A DNA stretch of 64,000 nt, from the NCBI RefSeq assembly GCF_000143415.4, contig NW_003314331.1, positions 560,164 to 624,163 of the forward strand, read 5' to 3'. Each line of letters begins with the position of its first letter. The stretch's first letter is position 1. The translations under genes and the position numbers were made by a program. Below, piece after piece: positions 56,617-64,000 of the stretch. Below the pieces are notes generated by a model that saw only the letters and a program-made list of their open reading frames with translations, was not told where the DNA came from and searched no databases. Origin of the DNA: Selaginella moellendorffii (taxonomy: Eukaryota; Streptophyta; Lycopodiopsida; Selaginellales; Selaginellaceae).

Positions 56617-58386
56617 CTCGCAAGAGAGTTCGTGCTGCCTCCTGAAGTGTGCGATTCATTCGCTCTGCTACACCGTTCTGCTGCTGTGTGTCAGGGATTG
56701 AAAATTGCCGCTGTATTCCAGAGGAAATACAAAAACTGGCAAATTCCTTGGATGTATACTCCCCACCTCCATCACTTCTTAGCATTTTGATTCTCTTTCC
56801 TGTCTGCAACTCCACCTGAGCCTTGTATTCCTTGAATTTCTGGAAGGCTTCTGACTTGAGCTGGAGGAACTTCACTGCTACGATTCGTGAGTAGTCGTCT
56901 ATGAAGGTCACGAAGTATAGCTTCTTGTCTCTGGAAAGTGTGGGCATATTGCCAGAGAGATCAGAATGAATCAGTGCTAGAGGTTCTTTAGCACGATTAG
57001 TGGCTATCTGTGGAAAAGGGAGCCGGTGATGTTTACCGAGTGCACACGGCTCGCAAAACTTCATCGCACTTGATGAAGTGATGCTCAAACCTTTTACCAT
57101 CTCTTTTGCCGCTAGTTCTTTGATGTCCTGTAGGTTGGTGTGGCCGAGTCTCCTGTGCCATATCTGGAGGTCTGCTGCTTTTTTCGTCCCAGCAAAAAAA
57201 GCTTTTACTGGCTGCACCACCTCGGCATTAAGTTGATAGAGACCAGCCTGTCTACTCCCACAAGCTATTCCATTTCCATTCACGTCTGTGATTGCACACA
57301 TCTTTTTTGTGAATGTGATCTCCAGATCACGATCAGCAATCTTTCCCACTGAGAAGAGTGTCTTGTTCACTCCAGGAACATAGTAAACATTCTTCACGCT
57401 GGCAATCTGTCCTGTTGGCAGCTTGATGTCGATCGTCCCAACACCCTCCACCTTGTATGAGTAGTCGTCGCCAAGAAAAATTCGTTTATTTCCTGGGACC
57501 TTCTTCAACGTGGTGAAAAATTTCCTGAGGTGCGTCATGTGTTTGTTTGCCCCAGAATCAAGGTACACCACTTCTGCTTCTGTGCCAAGAGTGTTCTTTG
57601 CAACCTGCTGGATACTAGTGGCCATGAACAAGCTGCCATGGTCGTCCACATCCTCCTGGTTGTCTTCCTCGCTACTTTCTGCTGTCCTGGCAAAGTTGGC
57701 CGACTTGTTCTTTCTTGCTGCCAGTCTCTTTGCCTCAGCTTTTCGCGCCTCCTTAGCTTTCTTGGCCTCTTCATCTGTGCAATCTCGTGCCCAGTGCCCT
57801 GGTTTCTTGCAAATGTTACAGCGATCATTCTTCTTTTTCTTCTTGAACTTTTCTGGTTTGCTGCTCTCGCCCTGAGCGTTCATTGGTCCTAGTCTGTCCC
57901 ACACTGTGACAGATCGTTTCCCCTTTCCTGCGAAGAGTGCCAATTCTTTCTCATTTGAGCTCGCTTGCCCTGACTTGAGAAAACCCTCCAACGCTGTGAG
58001 GTCGGCTACGATCTGGCTGAAAGTGTTACTGGAACTTAAATGATGCGACCTTGCGAGTTGCATTGGTCTGCTAAGCCCCTTGAAGAACGCTGTGATCAGC
58101 TCATCTTCATCGAAGTCTTTCATTTGAACTGCATCGATGGATTCTGTCTGAAGAGAAGAGAGCGGCCCTGAGACGCTGACAAAGGCAGCGCCATCGTCCC
58201 AGGATCTGAAGCCCTCAGGGCTCCGATACCATATTCGGGATAGAAATCACGAATGTACTCTGGAATGCCAGCCGCTGCTGGCGCTACGCCCGGGGCCTGC
58301 CGGGCGTCTCTCTTATTGACTATAAGAACTGAACAGACACGACGGGTCAACTTGACCCAAGAGGGAATCACGAATATTCCCTCAAT
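56617..58386 (-). mobile_element. Truncated Copia element (LTR-gag-PR-INT, no RT)
   Basis: Read on the minus strand, an LTR-like stretch starts TGAGGGAATATTCGTG at 58384 and is followed by TGGTATCGGAGCC (58219-58231), a one-base variant of the initiator-Met primer site. After a short leader comes gag (MKDFDEDELITAFFKGL), the knuckle CNICKKPGHWARDC, the protease motif VVYLDSGANKHM, the integrase zinc and core (IWHRRLGHTNLQDIKEL, LIHSDLSGNMP, TFIDDYSR, MLRSDGGGEYTSKEF, QQQNGVAERMNRTLQ), ending at ARTLLRE at 56617. The N-terminal gag is largely missing, and RT, RNase H and the 3' LTR are absent. The remaining 504-codon frame is open without a stop, implying a recent event. It is flanked by identical 177-bp direct repeats. 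Confidence 0.85.
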
Positions 58387-58563
58387 AGCTTCCAGTGTAT
58401 CTAACGAGGATGGAAAGTTTGAGACGAGTCCCTGTAGCAGCTTCCACTGAACGATCGATTCTTGCAGCTCCTGCTGGACTTTTTCCCACTGGTGTAGTGA
58501 AAGTTCTTACCTTTGCTGTTCCTCCTCGAATGCTTGAAATTGTGCTGCTCCTTCATCATCTTT
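58387..58563. repeat. 177-bp direct repeat, right copy
   Basis: Identical to 56440-56616. Its right neighbour (58564-58980) seems to continue the same unknown host gene on the minus strand. Confidence 0.9.
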
Positions 58564-58980
58564 AGGACACCCTCTAACTGCGTTGCAGCTCCTTGGCAAC
58601 TGATGTAGGCTGTGAACACAGTTCTAATCTTTTCACTCTTGCTCATACCACTGCTCCAAATGAGTTACCCTGGTGATCCAAGCGCTCTTCACTCGAAGGT
58701 GGAGTTTTTGGGCAAAAACTTCACGAAAGAAAGTCTATTGCCGCAGCCTTGTCGAGGTAGCAGAGCTTTGGACTGCAGTTGGAATGACAGCCACCGACGC
58801 CTCATGAAGTATGTGAGTGGACAGGTTGCCTCATGAAGCATGTGAATCAGCTCGATGAAAGCATAGGCCCATGGATTGCTGTTCTGCCCAGGCACAGACA
58901 CAAGAGCTAGTTTTCCACCATGAGCGGCGAGCAACGATTCAGATAATTCTAATGCCAAGATTCAGGCCAGAAAATCTCAC
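58564..58980 (-). pseudogene. Fragment of unknown host gene interrupted by Copia
   Basis: On the minus strand, LLAAHGGKLALVSVPGQNSN and PWAYAFIELIHMLHEA read like conserved protein. Further on, frames shift, then merge into the 177-bp repeat with coiled-coil-like KVQQELQESIVQWKLLQ. The family is not recognised. Exon borders are unclear and there is no start codon. Confidence 0.4.
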
Positions 58981-58983
58981 AAA

Positions 58984-59349
58984 ATGCAGTCTTGCCTCTT
59001 GTTCGCCCGCTGCTCAGTAGCGCCAATGCGAACCTTAAAACGTTTGAGGGGGAACGAGGAGTTCTACCTTTCCAAAAAGTACAGCATGGCCACCATGCCA
59101 AAGCTAATCATCCATGGGGAACTAGCCACTCCCTCCTTTCGATTCTACAGCGAAGCACCTTCTCTTCCCGCTTATTGAAGAGCCATGGTTCTAAACAAAA
59201 CTTCGAAGGATTGCTAAAAATTTCTAGAACTGCCTTTTTTGCAGCTCAACGGATTACTTTTCAAAGAAAGGAGTATAATTGAAGTCTGAGAATTTCCAGG
59301 ATAAAAATCCAATTATCACAATCTAAAAGTCACCTGAAAAAAACATTCA
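58984..59349. other. Spacer with small uncertain ORF
   Basis: A 64-codon frame starts at 58984 (MQSCLLFARCSVAPMRTLKR). It has no domain or homologue that I recognise, and no splice context. Probably not a gene. Confidence 0.3.
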
Positions 59350-59500
59350 AAAGGTTTTTATGAGTTACTCAACAAGGAGAAGTTCAAGAATTTCAAGGTC
59401 TCACATAAGGAACTAGCTATTAAGTTCTTAGAGATCAAACTTGATGAAATTGTTGAGTTTGATTAAATAAATTGCTTGTACTCACAGAGAGCATTGCAGA
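59350..59500 (+). pseudogene. Decayed last exon of the 26-kb unknown gene
   Basis: LLNKEKFKNFKVSHKELAIK then LDEIVEFD-stop parallels MINWEKFENAIKSSKISDKE...FDEIVEFD-stop of the gene at 25974-26680. The nucleotide match is strongest at GATGAAATTGTTGAGTTTGATTAAA and in the following 3' UTR (ATTGCTTGTACT). Upstream exons are absent. Confidence 0.65.
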
Positions 59501-59585
59501 TTGAAGCATACAAGAGGTAAAATGATCAAGATCTGATGATCTTCCATCGTTAGGAATTTGAAAATCATCGTAACCTGGATTCTGG

Positions 59586-59942
59586 CTAAGAGCGCTTGCT
59601 TTGATGGACTTGCAAAGCCTTGTCACGCTCCAAAGCAACCTTGGCTCTCTCGTCCTCGGGAATCTGATAGTAGTTGTCGCTATCCTTGGTGTTCATCTTC
59701 ACAGCAATTTCATACACCTTTCTCTTGTAGGCAATCTCCTGCTCCTCCCTCTTGCTCAGCTTCTCGCCCTCAAACAAGAATTTCTCGTCTAACAAACTGT
59801 CTCTGAGCTGCGCCACTATTTTTTCTTGCCTAGTCTTGAGATACTTTTCACGAGAACGAGCCCTCAATGCCTCTATCATTCTCCGTTTAATCTCTTCCTC
59901 GTGTTGGGACATGTCTGCCTCCTTCTTTGAAGTGTTCACCAT
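59586..59942 (-). CDS. Small protein resembling the N-terminus of PRP2/DHX16 spliceosomal helicase
   Basis: 118 aa from ATG 59942. The sequence EEEIKRRMIEALRARSREKY, LKTRQEKIVAQLRDSLLDEK and FLFEGEKLSKREEQEIAYKR resembles the charged helical region that precedes the DEAH helicase core in plant DEAH1-type and animal DHX16 proteins. The helicase core is not present here; the frame stops at HQSKRS. It starts only 136 bp from the lipoyl synthase ATG in divergent orientation, so it likely has a working promoter. It may be a short stand-alone derivative, or a promoter-linked 5' remnant of a larger gene. There is no membrane segment; high charge suggests a coiled coil. Confidence 0.6.
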   Translation of the reverse strand: MVNTSKKEADMSQHEEEIKRRMIEALRARSREKYLKTRQEKIVAQLRDSLLDEKFLFEGEKLSKREEQEIAYKRKVYEIAVKMNTKDSDNYYQIPEDERAKVALERDKALQVHQSKRS

Positions 59943-60078
59943 TTTCTTGCAACCCTAGAACTTGGAATCCCTTAAATAGTTTGATCCTGGCCTTTTGAAG
60001 AGAATATACCTAGAATATGCTCAAGCTATCATTTTGGAAATTAGGGTTCTTCGCATTATTTTCTCCTTTTTTGTGGCC

Positions 60079-61792
60079 ATGGCTCGCTGGCTGCGCAGGC
60101 TCAATCCACTCATGTCCGTCGCGCAGTCCGAGGCGGCCTCTCCGATCCCGATCTCTCCGGCGCTGGCGGCGTTCCGAGAGCGATTGGCAAGCGATGCGCC
60201 GGAGCTTAAGGATTTCGTGAGCGAGGGCTCGGGTGTGGAAGGCTACTCGGTGGCGGTGGGGACGCGGGAGGATCCGCGGCGCAAGCCGGATTGGATGAAG
60301 CGGATCATTCCAGGTGGGGAGAAGTACACGAGGATCAAATCGCAGCTGAGGGAGCTCAAATTGAATACCGTGTGTGAGGAGGCCAAATGCCCCAATATTG
60401 GAGAGTGCTGGAGCGGTGGCGACACGGGCACGGCCACTGCGACGATCATGATCCTGGGGGATACGTGCACCAGAGGCTGCCGGTAAGCTTTCTTCTTTCT
60501 TGCTAGTTTGTTCTTGGATGCATTGCTGGTTTGCTGGACAGTATTGGTTTTTCTTCTTGGTACTCTAGATCTTTTCTTTCTCAACATACTAGATCATTGC
60601 TCCATTTTTTTAGATCTTTTCTTTCTCAGCATACTCGATCATTGCTCCATTGTTTCTTTCTTTGTACTCTTTCTCGACATACTAGATCTGGTTTTGTCTT
60701 GGTACTCTCTTCTCCATTGTTTCTTTCTTGGTACTCTTTCTCAACACATTGTTTTTTTTCTTGGTAGTTTGCTTGCTCTAACTAGATAACGTTGAGTTCT
60801 TCACCACTGCTAGCTTTCTCTTGCGATTCCATGCTGGTTTGCTTTCTGTTTATTTTGCGTGAAGTTTCATTGTTAGTTTTTTCCATTCCTTTGTGAAGCT
60901 ACTTGTACACTTTTTTTCTTTCTCGTGTTAACATTTTTCTCGTTCCTGACGTGCAGATTTTGTGCAGTGAAGACATCGCGAGCTCCACCTCCACCTGATG
61001 CAGACGAGCCAGCCAAAGTTGCTGAAGCGATTGCCTCTTGGGACCTCGAGTATGTGGTGCTCACGAGCGTGGACCGGGATGATTTACCCGATCAAGGAAG
61101 CGGGCACTTCGCCGAGACAGTGAGGAGGATCAAGCAACGCAAGCCGGGCATGCTGGTTGAGGCCTTAGGTGAGCTTATGCCAGCATCTGGAGGAACTAAC
61201 GTCGTCTTCTGTCGCAGTTCCCGACTTTCGAGGCGATCCCGACTGCGTGGAGAAAGTGGCCACCTCTGGACTGGACGTCTTTGCGCACAACATAGAAACC
61301 GTGCAAGAGCTACAGAGCTCGGTCCGAGACAGGCGAGCAAACTTCCAGCAATCCATCAACGTCTTGAAGATGGCCAAGCTGACAGGTCCTCGCGGGGTTC
61401 TCACCAAGACCTCGATCATGCTGGGCTGTGGCGAGACATCTTCACAGGTTTTGGAGACCATGGCCAGAGTGAGAGACGCCGGCGTGGACGTGATGACTTT
61501 CGGGCAGTACATGCGACCGACGAAGAAACACATGCCAGTGTCCGAGTACGTGACTCCGGAAGCGTTCGAGAACTATCGAAGAATCGGAATGGAAATGGTA
61601 CGTTTTCGAAGTTTCGAAGTGTTTTTGTTTTTTTTTTTCCAGCTGAAGCGTGAAAATCTCTTTTTCCTTTGTTTCTTACAGGGATTTCGATATGTGGCTT
61701 CAGGCCCAATGGTGAGATCCTCCTACAAAGCTGGAGAGTTTTACATCAAAGCGATGCTCGACGCAGATAGAGAGGCAGCGATGGTTTCATAG
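60079..61792 (+). CDS. LIP1: Lipoyl synthase, mitochondrial
   Basis: A radical-SAM enzyme that inserts two sulfurs into octanoyl chains on the E2/H proteins of pyruvate, 2-oxoglutarate and glycine complexes. Exons are 60079-60482, 60957-61168, 61218-61597 and 61682-61792. The start is [13 protein letters not shown], a basic amphipathic mitochondrial presequence. The auxiliary 4Fe-4S cluster motif is [13 protein letters not shown] and the radical-SAM motif CTRGCRFC spans the exon 1/2 junction. [45 protein letters not shown] and [20 protein letters not shown] are family hallmarks, and the C-terminal RSSYKAGEF carries the Arg-Ser-Ser cluster ligand. Length is about 368 aa, normal. Intron 1 is 474 nt and T-rich, long for this genome. 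It appears intact. Confidence 0.96.
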
Positions 61793-62036
61793 AAAAATAT
61801 TAAAGGTATGATTCTTTCGCGCGGAGATTGATTCCGATTTAAGAAGAGCCGTCGGATTCTCCACGTCACCGATTCCCGCGGCGGAGGATCGTGCGGCCTA
61901 GCGGCGCCCCTCCAGATCCGCCGCTTGGCCTCTTCCTCTTCGAGTGTGACTCTTGGCCACTTTGGCCAAAGAGTCGAGCTCTTGAAGAAGAGGAGGAGGA
62001 AGAACTTGGGCGATCGAACAAACGAAGTAGAAGATC

Positions 62037-62483
62037 ATGGCTCGACGGAGGAAGAGCCGGAGCCGGAGCCGGGGTGGCAAGAAAGTCCGCGTGCCAAAGA
62101 TGAAACTCGCGGTGCGCGATGCTCTGGCGTCGCTCAAAGCCAAGAGAGGTGTCACAGCTGCGGCGGTGGCCCGGAAGATCAAGAAGAAGTATGGAAACGA
62201 TCTCCCCAAGCGCTTCCAGGCCCAGGTGGGGCGATCGCTGCGCGGGCTGGTCCGAGCGGGGCGGCTGGAGCGTGTGCGCGGCCGCTTTGCGGTGGCCACT
62301 GGCAAGAGTGGACGAGGCGGGCGACGTAAAAGAGGTGGACGGTCGAGATCGAGATCGACGTCGCGGAAGGGCGGGCGGCGCCGCCGCCGTCGCCGCCGCC
62401 GCCGCCGGGGTGGACGGCGATCGCGATCGCGGTCGCGGTCGAGGAAGGGCGGGCGGCGCCGCCGGCGTCGCAGACGCCACTAG
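62037..62483 (+). CDS. Protamine-like linker histone (H1-type winged helix with Arg-rich tails)
   Basis: 148 aa, intronless. The N-tail is MARRRKSRSRSRGGKK. The core, about residues 18-88, is an H15/H1 globular winged helix: VPKMKLAVRDALASLKAKRG, VTAAAVARKIKKKYGNDLPK, RFQAQVGRSLRGLVRAGRLE, and RVRGRFAV. The C-tail is almost pure Arg/Ser/Gly, with blocks of 10 or more Arg and SRSRS dipeptides, instead of the Lys/Ala/Pro-rich tail of somatic H1. Such Arg-rich H1-derived proteins are sperm nuclear basic proteins (protamine-like) that compact DNA in flagellate sperm of animals and of bryophytes. A role in male-gamete chromatin is inference from composition and lineage. Ser-Arg dipeptides suggest phosphorylation by SR-type kinases. 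It lies 245 bp downstream of lipoyl synthase in the same direction. Confidence 0.8.
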   Translation: MARRRKSRSRSRGGKKVRVPKMKLAVRDALASLKAKRGVTAAAVARKIKKKYGNDLPKRFQAQVGRSLRGLVRAGRLERVRGRFAVATGKSGRGGRRKRGGRSRSRSTSRKGGRRRRRRRRRRRGGRRSRSRSRSRKGGRRRRRRRRH

Positions 62484-62734
62484 AAAATGGTGCGGGCGCA
62501 TATTCCTTTGACTCGTTGGTTATTTTTGTGGTTCTTTTACGTGTTTGTGGAGGTTTTTGGTGCAGGAATCAGAGACGCATTCGATGATGAGATCCATGAC
62601 ACGAACATCCTTTAATTTTTTCGAAAATGCCACTACTGTGTTCTTTTGACGAATAAAATTTTGAGATTAGATCCGACCTCGAGCTTCTTCCTAATTTCTT
62701 CTTTAACTCCTCCGACTTTTTTTTTATCCACGCC

Positions 62735-63170
62735 CGCCCCATCCGTTTGGAAGTTCCGCTCTAAATTCAGCAACGAATTCATTAGTTTTCGCCTTGCATT
62801 GCAGCAAGAAAGGGAAGCAAATCATCGGAGAGGCGGGGCTTTTCGAGCGAAGTAGGTCGTCTCGCGAGCCGACTCTGCGCACTAGACAATTACACACAGT
62901 GTTTCGAATTAGAGTTTTCATGAAGAACTTGCAAACTTTGGACTGGGCTGGTGCTTGAAAGGAAAAAAGTAGAAAGAAAGATTGTGATTTCAATGGACCT
63001 CATGTCGTCCAGTGTCTGCTGGCATTTCAGGTAATGAAAAGACGACGTTTAACTTTGAAGCAGCGAACTCTATCTACGACTATGTTCCAGCGCTTCTACT
63101 ACAGATCCCACTTCATTGCGACCAAAAAAGTGGCAGCGTCCAAGGACTGGTATCCAGGGATGAGTTCACA
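62735..63170. pseudogene. Scrambled partial copy of mL46
   Basis: 62750-62835 matches intron 1 and exon 2 of mL46 (22281-22370; both have CTTGCATTGCAGCAAGAAA and GGAAGCAAATCATCGGAGAGG). 62855-62895 matches the reverse complement of the intron 4/exon 5 region (22775-22817; CTAGTGCGCAGAGTCGGCTC). 63055-63165 matches intron 5 and exon 6 (CCAGCGCTTCTACTACAGATCCCACTT, GTGGCAGCGTCCAAGGACT, TATCCAGGGATGA). The middle piece is thus inverted. Introns are kept, frames are broken and there is no start codon. Confidence 0.85.
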
Positions 63171-64000
63171 AGCACGGAAAGACTTGAAATTGTAACCCAT
63201 CATCTGGTAAGAAGCTGCAAGGATGATCCCTCTGCGACTAAGGCGTCTGCTGTGGTTAAATTGGAGTTTCGAACGTCCAAGGAGAGTACTGGTAGTCTGG
63301 GCGCCCACTCCCCGGCCTCCACACCAGATCCGATCTGGCTCATTTGGTTCGTATGAATACTGGACGGCGTGCTTGAACGACGTCTCTGGGTACATTCTGG
63401 AAAACTTTTCATGGTGAGGCTTATTGCATTGATTCAAGAATTGTTTTAATAACTGGGAAGGAAATTTTGACCTCGTTAAAGTGGATTGTAGAATTATAAA
63501 TTTTTATTAGAGATTATTATCTAAAATAAAATGTACTTTTTATAATAGTAAGATAGAATTGGCTGAAGTAAGAACAGTATAAAAAATAGTTGTGTTTATA
63601 CAGAATTTATAATAACTGCAAGCAAGGTGCTTTAAGTTTTTATGGAAGTAAAATTGCATTTTATGGTATATTTGGTAGTAAATACAAAAATATTTTTCTG
63701 TTATATAGTTTTTTGGGGGTTTAAATATAAATGTAATATAATAAGAATACAGTCAATTTAACCTATTAAAACTCAGTATATAGTATTTAGAAATATTACT
63801 TGATAGGCTGATATAACATTTGAAGTTTTGCTTAATTTTCAAACATTTCAGAGTGATTTTTTCTAAATGTAATGTTCTATTTATTCTTTTATAATTATAT
63901 ATAAATATATTCTTAAACAGCTCAGTTCTATGCAAGTTGATGAGATCCCTTAAAATATTAACCATCCAATTAATAGGAAGCTAGAACTTCTTACATCTTA
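63171..64000. other. AT-rich end of window
   Basis: After the mL46 relic there is mixed sequence to about 63420, then strongly AT-rich DNA with no ORF above background, no tRNA and no terminal repeat visible. Confidence 0.45.

Noticed and set aside
61866-62501. 211-codon antisense frame over the protamine-like gene
   Set aside because: Pro/Ser/Arg low complexity mirrors the Arg codons on the other strand; no family resemblance.
1-64000. CRISPR arrays, bacterial operons, Shine-Dalgarno sites and rho-independent terminators
   Set aside because: The window is eukaryotic with spliceosomal introns; no regularly spaced direct repeats of CRISPR type were seen.

Overview
The window looks like nuclear DNA of a land plant, most likely a lycophyte such as Selaginella moellendorffii. 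The reasons are: very short introns (about 50-100 nt), plant families (GARP/G2-like factor, LRR-X receptor kinase, A-type P450, PPR, DEAH11/12-type helicase-RBR), telo-box promoter motifs, plant Copia elements primed by initiator-Met tRNA, and a protamine-like linker-histone gene, which fits a plant with swimming sperm. The species is inference. One run of N (48279-48977) shows this is a draft scaffold.

Layout. 0.6-7.4 kb is a dense housekeeping cluster: an F-box-like relic, an epsin (ENTH) gene, tRNA-Arg(UCU), an unrecognised repeat protein divergent from RPL30, and RFC3 followed by a decayed copy of its own 3' half. 8.1-11.3 kb is an intronless LRR receptor kinase of the PSKR/PSYR type. 15.0-16.7 kb is a GARP transcription factor, convergent with a CDCA7-type zinc finger/DDT gene (17.2-19.8 kb). 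20.2-23.4 kb holds an FAD monooxygenase and mitochondrial ribosomal protein mL46, bracketed by two tRNA-Lys(UUU) genes in inverted orientation. 23.4-25.9 kb is an intronless P-loop NTPase with a probable restriction-endonuclease-like C-terminus, divergent from a small unknown multi-exon gene.

27-58.6 kb is accessory DNA. It has four broken copies of a double zinc-knuckle gene (one split by a young Copia element whose middle is inverted), two broken copies of a DEAH11/12 helicase-RBR gene in opposite orientation, a decayed Ty3/gypsy element, two large AT microsatellites (one joined to a telomere-like repeat), a PPR relic with an assembly gap, one apparently intact cytochrome P450, and a truncated Copia element flanked by identical 177-bp direct repeats. 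From 59.5 kb gene-dense DNA returns: a PRP2/DHX16 N-terminus-like small gene divergent from lipoyl synthase, a protamine-like H1 gene, and a scrambled mL46 relic.

Functionally, the intact genes are mostly housekeeping (translation, replication clamp loading, clathrin trafficking, mitochondrial translation and lipoylation). Several share divergent promoters with telo-box motifs. The most noteworthy items are the protamine-like H1, the NTPase-nuclease gene, the internally inverted Copia with only CAG-to-TAG stops, and the repeated creation of partial gene copies that keep intron sequence (RFC3, mL46, DEAH11/12, zinc knuckle). All exon joints were read by eye from GT/AG signals and reading frame.
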